Shown: piece after piece, positions 30,310 through 38,030 of the stretch
Layout of the letters: each line of letters begins with the position of its first letter
Numbering within the stretch: position 1 is the stretch's first letter
Assembly (NCBI RefSeq): GCF_037335815.1
Contig: NZ_CP147841.1
Coordinates: 4,402,001 to 4,466,000 of the forward strand
Source of the DNA: Salinirubellus litoreus
GTDB lineage: Archaea > Halobacteriota > Halobacteria > Halobacteriales > Haloarculaceae
Length of the DNA stretch: 64,000 nt
Direction of reading: 5' to 3'
Position numbers and translations under genes: made by a program
Notes under the pieces: model-generated
The model's input: only the letters and a program-made list of their open reading frames with translations
What the model was told of the DNA's origin: nothing
Databases searched by the model: none

Positions 30310-31535
30310 TCGGATCCCCCCGTGACGATCTCCGCGACCCGCTCGCGGTCGAACAGCCGCTCGTCGCCGCCCACCTCGCCGAAGACGTCCGGGTAGAGCT
30401 GTTTCGCGGCGCGTTCGGTCAGGAACAGGTTGTGGATCGGCCCCTGGAAGAGGTAGCCGCCGCGGTAGACGCGCCCGTCCCGCACGGCCGTCAGTTCGCG
30501 CCCGAGGGGGTGTTCGCGCATGTACGCGAGCACGGTCTCGCGGAACTCCGCGGCGGACTTGCGCTCGTGTCCCCGGACGAGGATCACGTCCGGGTCGACC
30601 TCCAGGAGGTTCTCGTAGTCGAGCTCCCCCCGGTTGGTCGTGCTGAGGTTCTCTATGTCCGTGCCGGCGAGCGCGTCGGTCACCCCGAGGTCGCGCCACT
30701 GCTTCTTGCTCGTCCCCCTGTCGTCGAGCCGGTACGGCGAGAACGTCTCGGGCTCGGCCGTCCCCTCGTAGGTCAGGAACACGTTCGGGCGCTCGTCGGC
30801 CGGCGGGAGTTCCGCTCGGACGTCGGCGATGAACTCGTCGTGGAACGCCTTCAGGACCTCGTAGCGTTCCGTCTCCTGGAACACCTCGGCGACCGTCTCG
30901 AACGCCTCGTACAGCGTGTAGTAGCGGTAGTCGTGCCACTCGTCCGACCGGCGGAAGATCAGGTTGCCCAGGAACGGGCCGACGTTCGAGGACACCTCCT
31001 CGACGTCCGCCCGGTCCCAGTCGAACCAGTTGATCAGCATCCCCGGGTCGTAAAGGTGGACGTCGTTTTCGAGCTCGTAGAACTCCTCTTTGGTCCGGAC
31101 CTCCGGGTTGGCCTCGATCGCCTCGAGGTCGACGCTCACGCCGGGGAGCTCGTCGTAGACGTAGGTGTAGTAGCGGTCCGCACTCCCGATACCGGTCAGA
31201 CCGCTCCCCTTCCCGAGCGCGACGGCCATGTCGGCGTAGCCGCCGTCGTAGGCGATCCACCGCTCGGGGACCGACTCGAACTCGACGGTGCCGACCGGCT
31301 CCATCGTCACCGAGTGGGAGCCGTCGCCAGCGGGCGTGCCCGTCTCCGTTCCCGTCCCCGTCCCCGTCTCGGTCCCGGTCGGGGCGCTCGTCTCCGTGGC
31401 CGCGGTCGTCTCCGTCTCCTCCGGTTCACTCGATCCCACACAGCCCGCGAGCAGGCCGCTCGCGACGGCTACCCCGCCGTACCGCAGGTAGTCCCGTCGC
31501 GTCGGTGCTCCGTATCCCGCGTCGTCGTGCGCCAT
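30306..31535 (-). CDS. Iron-siderophore-type substrate-binding lipoprotein (first of two)
   Basis: The 409-residue protein has a Tat/lipobox leader (TRRDYLRYGGVAVASGLLAGC) and a Glu/Thr/Gly linker, then the same type-3 binding fold as its neighbour: VEFESVPERWIAYDGGYADM, LLEVDPDVILVRGHE and AVRDGRVYRGGYLFQGP. Both end with an ERLFDREEV/ERLFDRERVA-like helix. Two metal boxes lie directly upstream, the nearer one 3 bp from the ATG. Family knowledge suggests ferric-siderophore, haem or cobalamin-like ligands; the box favours iron. Transport partners must be encoded elsewhere. Confidence 0.87.
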   Translation of the reverse strand: MAHDDAGYGAPTRRDYLRYGGVAVASGLLAGCVGSSEPEETETTAATETSAPTGTETGTGTGTETGTPAGDGSHSVTMEPVGTVEFESVPERWIAYDGGYADMAVALGKGSGLTGIGSADRYYTYVYDELPGVSVDLEAIEANPEVRTKEEFYELENDVHLYDPGMLINWFDWDRADVEEVSSNVGPFLGNLIFRRSDEWHDYRYYTLYEAFETVAEVFQETERYEVLKAFHDEFIADVRAELPPADERPNVFLTYEGTAEPETFSPYRLDDRGTSKKQWRDLGVTDALAGTDIENLSTTNRGELDYENLLEVDPDVILVRGHERKSAAEFRETVLAYMREHPLGRELTAVRDGRVYRGGYLFQGPIHNLFLTERAAKQLYPDVFGEVGGDERLFDRERVAEIVTGGSE

Positions 31536-31538
31536 GGA

Positions 31539-31554
31539 TTTAGGCCAGCCTAAA
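31539..31554 (-). promoter_or_regulatory. Metal-box palindrome i, proximal box of the binding-protein pair
   Basis: TTTAGG-CCAG-CCTAAA has perfect arms and ends 3 bp before the ATG at 31535. The TATA-like TTTATTTAA (31555-31563; TTAAATAAA on the coding strand) follows directly, about 25 bp ahead of the start. Confidence 0.8.
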
Positions 31555-31574
31555 TTTATTTAACCGTTCCGATT

Positions 31575-31590
31575 TTTAGGCCTGCCGAAA
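31575..31590 (-). promoter_or_regulatory. Metal-box palindrome j, distal box of the binding-protein pair
   Basis: TTTAGG-CCTG-CCGAAA has one mismatch in the second half-site. Its centre is exactly 36 bp from box i, the same spacing as between boxes g and h, with the TATA element between the two. Confidence 0.72.
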
Positions 31591-31705
31591 GCAGGACGGA
31601 CCGTCGCTCGGTCTCCCGCTTGCGGTTCGGGGAATCGCGGACCGGCAGGGCCGCACACCTCGGATCACGTAAAGTTATATCGACAGAGAGTAAAGGAATG
31701 TTGAC

Positions 31706-32143
31706 ATGGTCCTCTCGAACGACGAGACGAGTAACCTGCTGGGTATCCTCCGCCTCGGGTTCGTCGCCCTGCTCGCACCGCTGTGGCTGCTCGGCGGGTT
31801 CGCGCTGATCTGGCTCGGCGAGACGCCCCTCGGGGTCGGGTCGATCGCGATCGGGCTCGTCATGCTCGGCGGCGGCTACCGGCTCTATCGGGCGATCGAA
31901 CGCCCGGACGTCGTGGTCGACGAGCGGGTGCGGGAGACCCAGTACCGCGCGGGGTACAACGCCTTCTGGACGATGGTGCTCGTCCCGTCGTGCTACGTCG
32001 CCTTCGGGATGTTCCTGCCGTCGGCGGTCACCGAGCGGGTCGCGGCGTGGGGCGGGTTCGAACTCGCGTGGCCCGTCGCGCTCGCGCTCGGGTTCGCGGC
32101 CTACATCGGCTCGCTCGCCTACTACCGCTTCCACGGGATCTGA
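31706..32143 (+). CDS. Four-helix membrane protein paired with an XRE regulator
   Basis: The 145-residue protein has four hydrophobic helices (around 14-36, 40-58, 82-104 and 115-138) with the loop IERPDVVVDERVRETQYRAGYNAF between the second and third. The layout, with an acidic/basic loop ERVRE, resembles DUF2178-type membrane proteins often placed before a small XRE regulator. The stop overlaps the XRE start (TGATG). It may be an integral partner or a target of that regulator; the function is unknown. Confidence 0.75.
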   Translation: MVLSNDETSNLLGILRLGFVALLAPLWLLGGFALIWLGETPLGVGSIAIGLVMLGGGYRLYRAIERPDVVVDERVRETQYRAGYNAFWTMVLVPSCYVAFGMFLPSAVTERVAAWGGFELAWPVALALGFAAYIGSLAYYRFHGI

Positions 32144-32346
32144 TGCCGGTCGAGAACGAACTCCGGGTCTACCGTGCGCGACACGATCTGACCCAGGCGG
32201 AGCTGGCGGTCGAGGTCGGAGTCTCCCGGCAGACGATCAACGCCGTCGAGACGGGCAAGTACAACCCGAGCCTGGAGCTGGCGCTGAAGCTCGCGAATCG
32301 CTTCGACGTCGCGGTCGAGGAGCTGTTCACCCTTCGCGAGGGGTGA
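32143..32346 (+). CDS. XRE-family helix-turn-helix regulator
   Basis: The protein has 67 residues and consists only of the Cro/CI-type domain: VYRARHDLTQAELAVEVGVS, RQTINAVETGKYNPSLELAL and FDVAVEELFTLRE. The recognition-helix segment RQTINAVETG is the usual one in small archaeal/bacterial XRE proteins. The ATG at 32143 overlaps the membrane gene stop, so the pair is co-translated. Similar pairs are common in haloarchaea. It is probably an autoregulator of the bicistron, but its signal cannot be read from the sequence. Confidence 0.92.
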   Translation: MPVENELRVYRARHDLTQAELAVEVGVSRQTINAVETGKYNPSLELALKLANRFDVAVEELFTLREG

Positions 32347-32492
32347 GCCACCTCGGTCGACGTAGCGTCCGAGTCGTCGACGTAGCTCGTATCGACTGGC
32401 CCCGTCGCCAGTACGGGAAGGGTTCGACTGCGACAGAGTCGTCGGCCTCGCAAGGGTGGCACCCAAGCACGGTGAGCCCCAACCGGTAACCA

Positions 32493-33341
32493 ATGCCGAC
32501 GCTAGATCTCGATGACGGGACGCTCTGGTACGACGAGCGAGGAAGCGGTCCCCCGCTCGTCTGTCTCCACGGCGGGTGGCAGAACGCCGACGCCTGGGCT
32601 CCTCAGATCGACCGTTTCACGGACGAGTACCGGGTCGTGACGTTCGACTGCCGCGGGCACGGCAGGACCGGCGCGACCGGTTCGTCGCGGTACTCGGTCG
32701 ACCTGTTCGTCGACGACCTCGAACGCCTCCTGTCGCATATCTCGATCGAGCGACCGATCCTCTGCGGTCTCTCCCTCGGCGGGATGGTGGTCCAGTCCTA
32801 CCTCGACAGACACCCGGACCGGGCGCGCGCGGCGGTGATCGGCGGGCCGCTCCGGTCGATGCCGCCGGTCGCCCTCCCGCGCGGCGTGAAGCCCTTCCTC
32901 TCGCCGCTCCCGTTCGTCGCCGGGATGCTCTCGGCCGTCGGGTCGACGGCGACGTTCGAGGCGCTGCTCGGATCGATCAGGACGACGACGGGTCGGCGCT
33001 GGCTGACCCTCGATCCCGCGGTCCGCTCGGAGGCGATGAAGGCCGTCGGCGGGATCTCCGTCGACGAGTACCTGAAGATCTTCCGGGCGCTCTACGAGTT
33101 CGGGCCGCCGGACCTGTCCCACGTTCGCACGCCGACGCTGGTGCTCTACGGGGACCAGGAGTCGCCGCTGGTCAAGCGACAGGGCAAGCAGATCGCGAGG
33201 AGTGTCGTCGACGGGTCCTGGCGGGAGGTACCCGACGCGGGCCACCTGGTCAACCAGGACAATCCCCGGGCGTTCAACGAGGCGTGCGCCGAGCTCTTCG
33301 GCGAGCTGGAACGGACGGACGGCCGGCCGCTGGTCGCCTGA
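32493..33341 (+). CDS. Alpha/beta-hydrolase
   Basis: The 282-residue single-domain enzyme has the oxyanion motif CLHGGWQNADAW (about 25-36), the nucleophile elbow GLSLGG (Ser near 92), the acid in LVLYGDQESPLVK (Asp near 224) and the catalytic His in PDAGHLVNQDNPRAF (about 253-267). The sequence suits esterase, lactonase or haloperoxidase-like enzymes of the Abhydrolase_1 group. It is monocistronic. A 6-bp stem with a 4-nt loop (GAGCAC-TGCG-GTGCTC, 33392-33407) lies downstream in the convergent gap. Confidence 0.88.
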   Translation: MPTLDLDDGTLWYDERGSGPPLVCLHGGWQNADAWAPQIDRFTDEYRVVTFDCRGHGRTGATGSSRYSVDLFVDDLERLLSHISIERPILCGLSLGGMVVQSYLDRHPDRARAAVIGGPLRSMPPVALPRGVKPFLSPLPFVAGMLSAVGSTATFEALLGSIRTTTGRRWLTLDPAVRSEAMKAVGGISVDEYLKIFRALYEFGPPDLSHVRTPTLVLYGDQESPLVKRQGKQIARSVVDGSWREVPDAGHLVNQDNPRAFNEACAELFGELERTDGRPLVA

Positions 33342-33596
33342 GCGCTCACGCTCACGATCGCGGGAACGAGGGCGAGTATCGTCCAGTAGCGGAGCACTGC
33401 GGTGCTCGCCGGTCGGATCCGATCGGAGCCACGGACGGGTGTACCGGCGGGGTCGACGGGCGTCCGATGACGGAGCCGCCCCACCTCGTCACTCGTCGGA
33501 CCTGTAGCGACCGCCTCGGAGCCCTGGCGGTCGTCTTCACCGCCCGAGATAGGCGATGGAGAGGCGGGCTCGACTCCCCGGAGAAACGGGAGCGGC

Positions 33597-34637
33597 TCAG
33601 GACCACAGGACGAGGTAGAGCATCGCCCCCCCGCCGAGGAGGAGCACGTAGACGAAGCTCGCCACCCGGTAGACGAGCGCGAGCGCCGCGGCGGTCTCCG
33701 GACCGAGCGCCGTCAGCGCGATCACGAGGCCGACGATGGCCGCCTCCACGCCGCCGAGGCCGCCGGGCGTGGGGACGAACCCGGCGACGGTGCTCGCCGG
33801 GACGACGAACAGCACCACCAGCGGCGAGAGGCTCACGCCGAGGGTGAGTGCCGCGAAGTACAGCGGGAGGGCGAAGAAGACCCAGCCGACGAACGCGTAG
33901 ACGAGGGTCTCCGCGATCGCGCGGCGGTCGACGGCCATCCGGTCGACGAGGCCGTAGAACTCGTCGACCCGGTCGCGTATCTCGTGGGGGTCGATCCGAT
34001 CGGTCCGGCGGGCGACGGGGCTGAGGACCGCGTCGGCGACCCGTTCGACGGCCCGTCGCCGCGTCCAGAACAGGTACGCCAGGAGCGGGAGGGCGACGAA
34101 CAGCGCGCCCAGCCCCCAGAGGAGCATCCGGGCGTTCTCCGGGAACTGCCCGGTGACGATCAGCGCGACGAACCCGAGGGCCGCGAACGTGAAGAACGGG
34201 ACCAGGTTGAGCGTATCCGAGGTGACGATGCTCGCGAGGCTGTCCTGGAAGGTCGCGCGGTCGTTACGCGAGAGGACGTACGCGACGAACGGGCCGCCGC
34301 CGGCCCGCCCGAACGGGGTGAGGTAGTCGGCGAACGTCGCCGCGACGTACGTGATGGAGATGGTCGGGAACGGGATGTCGACGTCGACGACCGAGAGCAG
34401 GACGTCCCACGCCTTCGACCAGATGACGAGGCTCAGGGTGGTCGAGACGCAGGCGACGGCGACCCACTTGTAGTCGGCGTTCCGGAGGGTCGCGAGTATC
34501 TCCCCCCACCCGATCCGACCGCCGAAGTAGTAGATCACCACCCCGGCGATCGCGAACCCGACCAGCGCCTTCAGCAACGACCCGCTGTCGAGCGGACCGG
34601 TCGCCGTCGCCTCCGCCTCGGTAGTCGTATCGGTCAT
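33597..34637 (-). CDS. UPF0104 / LPG-synthase-TM-region family membrane protein
   Basis: The 346-residue protein has about eight transmembrane helices. Family hallmarks are seen: the region near AYVAATFADYLTPFGRAGGG with FGRAGGGPFVAYVLSR, and the late motif VPASTVAGFVPTPGGLGGVEAA, which are conserved in AglD-type C-terminal domains and lysylphosphatidylglycerol synthase membrane regions. ATG 34637 is preferred because the in-frame extension upstream is not typical. Such proteins act as lipid flippases or have unknown transport roles. It is transcribed away from the next regulator genes and has no obvious operon partner. Confidence 0.85.
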   Translation of the reverse strand: MTDTTTEAEATATGPLDSGSLLKALVGFAIAGVVIYYFGGRIGWGEILATLRNADYKWVAVACVSTTLSLVIWSKAWDVLLSVVDVDIPFPTISITYVAATFADYLTPFGRAGGGPFVAYVLSRNDRATFQDSLASIVTSDTLNLVPFFTFAALGFVALIVTGQFPENARMLLWGLGALFVALPLLAYLFWTRRRAVERVADAVLSPVARRTDRIDPHEIRDRVDEFYGLVDRMAVDRRAIAETLVYAFVGWVFFALPLYFAALTLGVSLSPLVVLFVVPASTVAGFVPTPGGLGGVEAAIVGLVIALTALGPETAAALALVYRVASFVYVLLLGGGAMLYLVLWS

Positions 34638-35194
34638 CGTTGTATCGCGTTCGACGAAGCGCCCGTCCCGAGCGGTCTCCACCGCATCGGTTGCACGGGG
34701 GTTCGGCGGTCACCGGGTAATGCCCGTTGCTTGCAGGTTCAGCCGGGACGGAATCCGTGCTCCTCGCCCGGACGCCGCCGCCGGTGATGCCGGGGATCGG
34801 AGCCGCCGCCGATGGGCGACCGGGCGGCCGTTCCGGTCCCGATCCCGTGCCCGCAGATGAACACCGTGATGCTGCACGAGGTAGAGCTACCCCGGTCCGC
34901 CTGGTGGCACCGTTCGATGACAGCAGAGGCACAGGCGCTCGGGAGATGCACCGAATGCGGTACGGCCTACGCCATCTTCGAGGGGCCGGAGGGCTGGCGC
35001 GCGCTCGGGACCGACGGGAGCCGCGGCCGCCGTTCGAAAGACGTTCGACACGGCCCCCGAAGGACGTCCCCGAGCTGTCAGCGTCTCCGGAGGTGACTCC
35101 AAATCGCCCTGTCACCCGTTTCCTCAATACACATTCTCTCGTGAAATTCAGCACGTTTGATGTTTATTGCGTATAATACGTTACTGTTCAAAAG
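34638..35194. other. 557-bp intergenic region with a zinc-ribbon-like remnant and an AT-rich promoter
   Basis: The first part has no convincing gene. The segment 34917-35096 looks like a degraded zinc-ribbon gene. The last 40 bp are AT-rich (TTTGATGTTTATTGCGTATA, from about 35157) and would serve as promoter for the DUF7344-like gene, with a TATA-like box about 30 bp ahead of the ATG. Confidence 0.5.
34917..35096 (+). pseudogene. Possible zinc-ribbon protein that lost its second metal knuckle
   Basis: The 59-codon frame begins MTAEAQALGRCTECGTAYAI and continues FEGPEGWRALGTDGS, a good match to small haloarchaeal zinc-ribbon proteins in which a CxC or CxxC knuckle follows the GTDGS turn. Here the following residues are RGRRS, read from CGC codons that a single T to C change would derive from TGC (Cys). 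The rest is Arg-rich and unlike a conserved end. It could be a decaying gene or an unrelated short frame. Confidence 0.35.
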
Positions 35195-35605
35195 ATGTTA
35201 GGAACCGAGTTCGTAGTACGACCGGGGGGACAGGGTATGGGGAGTGACGCCGCCGACACGGGCACACGGGTTCCGCGCGTGGCCGAACACCTCGATCTGG
35301 TCTTCGGGCTCCTGCAGCGGGCGCGACGTCGGTACGTCCTCTACTACCTGTCGACCAGGAAGGACGAACCCGTCGACTCCGGCGACCTGGTGAGCGCGAT
35401 CCGTACCTACGAGACGGGCGACAGCCCGGGGACCGATCCCCCGCCCCGGAAGGAGCTCTGGATCGCCCTGTATCACACTCACCTGCCCCGGCTCGCCGAC
35501 ACGGGCGTCCTCGAGTACGACGACCGGCGGGGGACGGTCCGGTCCACGATGTCCCCCGCGGTCGAGGAGTGGGTGGCACACGCCCGCCACCGGGAGATCG
35601 AGTGA
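35195..35605 (+). CDS. DUF7344-like haloarchaeal winged-helix protein
   Basis: The protein has 136 residues from ATG 35195, a start supported by a TATA-like element about 30 bp upstream; an internal ATG at 35237 is an alternative. The sequence DLVFGLLQRARRRYVLYYLS with SGDLVSAIR, then LYHTHLPRLADTGVLEYDDR, is the pattern of small haloarchaeal winged-helix proteins now grouped as DUF7344 (my recall of the number). They probably act as transcriptional regulators. Its stop overlaps the GTG of the HTH-10 gene, so both are made together. Confidence 0.8.
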   Translation: MLGTEFVVRPGGQGMGSDAADTGTRVPRVAEHLDLVFGLLQRARRRYVLYYLSTRKDEPVDSGDLVSAIRTYETGDSPGTDPPPRKELWIALYHTHLPRLADTGVLEYDDRRGTVRSTMSPAVEEWVAHARHREIE

Positions 35606-36306
35606 CCGTGGCCCCAGCCGTCACCACCGAGTTCACGCTCCCCGCGCCGTCGTTCCCGTTCGGACGGGCCACCAGTTACCCTCCGACCGTCCAGGTGTAC
35701 CTCGAACGGTTCGTCCCGCTCACCGGGGCGCGTATCCCGTTTCTCTGGGTCTCGGGCCCGGGGATCGCGGCGTTCGAACGCCACCTTCGGGGGAGCGAAC
35801 TCGTCGCGGACGTCGACGCGCGACTCCACACCGAGGAGCGTGCGCTGTACGCCGTCGAGTGGGACCCGGGGGGCGAGACGTTCCTCGACGGTCTCGGTGA
35901 GGCCGGCGGCACGATCATGGACGCCCACGGGAACGACCCCTGGGCGTTCACCGTTCGCTTCCCGGATCACGACGCCCTCTCGCACTTCTCCCGGTTCTGT
36001 CGTACCGAGGACTTCCCCGTCGACATCGGGCGCGTCTGTACGGCCGCCGAGCACCCCGAGATCGCTCCCGACGGCGGTATCACGTCCAGACAGCGCCAGG
36101 CGCTACTCCTGGCGGTCGAAGGGGGCTACTTCGCCGTCCCGCGGGAGACGACGCTCGAGGAGATCGCCGACGAACTCGGTGTCTCCCCGCAGAACACCTC
36201 CGAACTCGTCCGTCGTGGGGCCGGCCATCTCCTCCGGAGGGCGTTCGTCGGTCTCGTCGACGAGCCCGTCATCGCGCCCGTCGAGGCGGGGCCGAACCCG
36301 GAGTAG
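35602..36306 (+). CDS. HTH-10 family (bacterio-opsin activator-like) regulator
   Basis: The product has 234 residues. It starts at GTG 35602 that overlaps the upstream stop (GTGA). An N-terminal BAT-type domain of about 165 residues is followed by the HTH-10 domain (about 170-225) with SRQRQALLLAVEGGYFAVPR, TTLEEIADELGVSPQNTSEL and VRRGAGHLLRRAF. Bat-like proteins activate haloarchaeal genes in response to oxygen, light or other signals; the target here is not known. It pairs with the DUF7344-like gene, as is often seen. Confidence 0.87.
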   Translation: MTVAPAVTTEFTLPAPSFPFGRATSYPPTVQVYLERFVPLTGARIPFLWVSGPGIAAFERHLRGSELVADVDARLHTEERALYAVEWDPGGETFLDGLGEAGGTIMDAHGNDPWAFTVRFPDHDALSHFSRFCRTEDFPVDIGRVCTAAEHPEIAPDGGITSRQRQALLLAVEGGYFAVPRETTLEEIADELGVSPQNTSELVRRGAGHLLRRAFVGLVDEPVIAPVEAGPNPE

Positions 36307-36854
36307 AGCGGCCCCGGTGCCCCGAGTCCGTCGCGCCGCTCGATGGCCAGCGGTGCAGGTGCGCACACAGCGGACGAACCGAGCAGTCCTGCGGAGGGAC
36401 GGGAAACGAGGTCGTGGTCAGCCGGGGTCCTCGGCGGGGAACAGCCCGGTCGCCATGAGCCGCCGGGCGATCACGACGAGCCCGTTGCCGAAGCCGTGGC
36501 CGTACACGGCCATCTCCTTCCCGCTCTCGGGGTCGAACGAGCTGAGCAGGATCGTCTGGCGGTCGATCAGCAGCAGGCGGCCGATCTGACCGTCACCCAC
36601 GCCGGGGAGGGTCGGATCACGAGGTCGGTCGAGGCGTGTCTCGCCGAGGTCGACCTCGAAGGGGAGACGGCGGAATCGAGGAGTGCCGCGCTGATGATCG
36701 AGCTGATCGGCGTGCCCGGCGTCGTCGATATCTGGCGGCCTGAAGAGGTCCCGGTGGGGTAGTCGTCCGCTTCACGGGGGCGAACCCGGGCGAAGCGCCC
36801 GGTACTCCCGATCACGCCGGCCCCGGAGGAGGGCTCCCCCCGCTCGACCGCCGA
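36307..36854. other. 548-bp region with regulator remnant and no intact gene
   Basis: It holds the TrmB-like C-terminal remnant on the minus strand (36418-36600). The rest has only low-complexity frames. A plus-strand stretch near 36613-36762 reads as an acidic peptide (ending IGVPGVVDIWRPEEVPVG) that I cannot assign; it overlaps the remnant's missing upstream part. Confidence 0.4.
36418..36600 (-). pseudogene. C-terminal remnant of a TrmB-like regulator
   Basis: The 60-residue frame reads GRLLLIDRQTILLSSFDPES, then AVYGHGFGNGLVVIARRLMATGLFP and a stop. The block VDR/IDRxTIL...GFGNGLVVIxRRLMATGL is the characteristic end of haloarchaeal TrmB-family sugar-responsive regulators, which are normally about 350 residues. 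No winged helix or sugar-binding part precedes it in frame. It is probably the remains of a deleted regulator. It lies beside the mannonate dehydratase gene, which such a regulator could once have controlled. Confidence 0.6.
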
Positions 36855-37805
36855 TCAGTCCTCGAGCAGACCCTTCATGTAACCGGCGGCGAACAGCTTG
36901 CCCGTGATGTGATACCCCGGGATGGAGTTGTCCTCGCCGGCCATCGTCGGGACGTGGTCCGGTCGGATCGGACCGTCGAACCCGATATCCTTGTAGGCGT
37001 CTATGGCCGCCTGCATGTCCGTCGGTCCCTCGTCGTGCCAGGTCTCGACGAAGTCCTCGGCGGGGCCGTCGACGTCGCGGAAGTGGACGAAGTGGATGCG
37101 GTCGCCGAAGTGCCGGATGGTCTCGGGGATGTCGACCCCCATCGCGGAGAAGTTGCCCTGACAGAACGTCACGCCGTTGTGCGGCGAGTCGTAGATGTCG
37201 AGCACGCGGTCGTACGCCTCCGGGCTAGTGATGATGCGTGGCATCCCCCGGACGTCCGAGATGGGCGGGTCGTCGGGGTGCAGGCCGAGGTAGACCCCCG
37301 CCTCCTCGGCGACGGGGACCACCCGTTCGAGGAAGTACTCCAGGTTCTCCCAGAGGTCCTCCCTCGTCGTGTTCCTCGCCGCCGCGGGGGTCGGGCCGCG
37401 GCGCATCTGCTCGTCGTCGTAGGCACTCGTCAGCGAGTTCCCGCGGGCAGGGGTGGTCACGGAGGTCCGGGCCCAGCGGAGGCCGGACATCCAGTCGTAG
37501 CAGACGACGTCGACGCCGAGTTCGCCGAGGTTGCGCACGAGCGTGCAGAACCGCTCGATCTCCTCGTCGCGGCCGTCGAGGGCCAGCCGAGTCGTGTCGG
37601 TCACGGGGACGCTCCCCTCGAACACCGCGGGCTCCATGCCGTGGTCGCGATAGCGGTTGACGATGCGGAGCAGTTCGTCGTACTCGTAGGGGAGCGAGCC
37701 GTCGCCGATCTCCAGCGAGTGGAAGACGGCGTGGTTCACGCCGACCTGCTCGGCGAGCGTCCAGCGTTCGTCGGGTTCGGGCGGGAGGACGAGCGAGATA
37801 TCCAT
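36855..37805 (-). CDS. uxuA: D-mannonate dehydratase (UxuA type)
   Basis: The 316-residue TIM-barrel enzyme dehydrates D-mannonate to 2-keto-3-deoxy-D-gluconate. The metal-site residues of UxuA are visible in order: GVYLGLHPDDPPISDVRGMPR (His), GVTFCQGNFSAMG (Cys), IHFVHFRDVDG (His) and IRPDHVPTM (Asp-His). The length is slightly shorter than bacterial UxuA (about 390), as is usual for the short archaeal forms. ATG 37805 begins the first barrel strand (MDISLVLPPEPD). It belongs to a hexuronate/sugar-acid route, perhaps with the enolase-superfamily enzyme at 43286-44428. Confidence 0.9.
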   Translation of the reverse strand: MDISLVLPPEPDERWTLAEQVGVNHAVFHSLEIGDGSLPYEYDELLRIVNRYRDHGMEPAVFEGSVPVTDTTRLALDGRDEEIERFCTLVRNLGELGVDVVCYDWMSGLRWARTSVTTPARGNSLTSAYDDEQMRRGPTPAAARNTTREDLWENLEYFLERVVPVAEEAGVYLGLHPDDPPISDVRGMPRIITSPEAYDRVLDIYDSPHNGVTFCQGNFSAMGVDIPETIRHFGDRIHFVHFRDVDGPAEDFVETWHDEGPTDMQAAIDAYKDIGFDGPIRPDHVPTMAGEDNSIPGYHITGKLFAAGYMKGLLED

Positions 37806-38030
37806 GACTGGATGCGACGTATCCGGGGGCGCGCTCATAGTGGTTGGCATTCGCAAACACCGACCAGTCCGGCGTGAAACGCCCGAGGGCAGGTCCCAGG
37901 GGCTCCTCGGGTGACGTTCGCTACCAGAGGCGCTCGGAAGCCCGGCACCACCGGCGGCGGACGCTACTGGTGGGTGGTAACTGTGGGCAAGGCTTTAGTG
38001 GGTTTCTCGTGAGGGGAGGGTGGCGAAATC

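Noticed and set aside
33392..33407. GAGCAC-TGCG-GTGCTC hairpin as an intrinsic terminator of the hydrolase gene
   Set aside because: The 6-bp stem has no following T-run, and archaeal termination relies mainly on T-rich sequence; chance is plausible.
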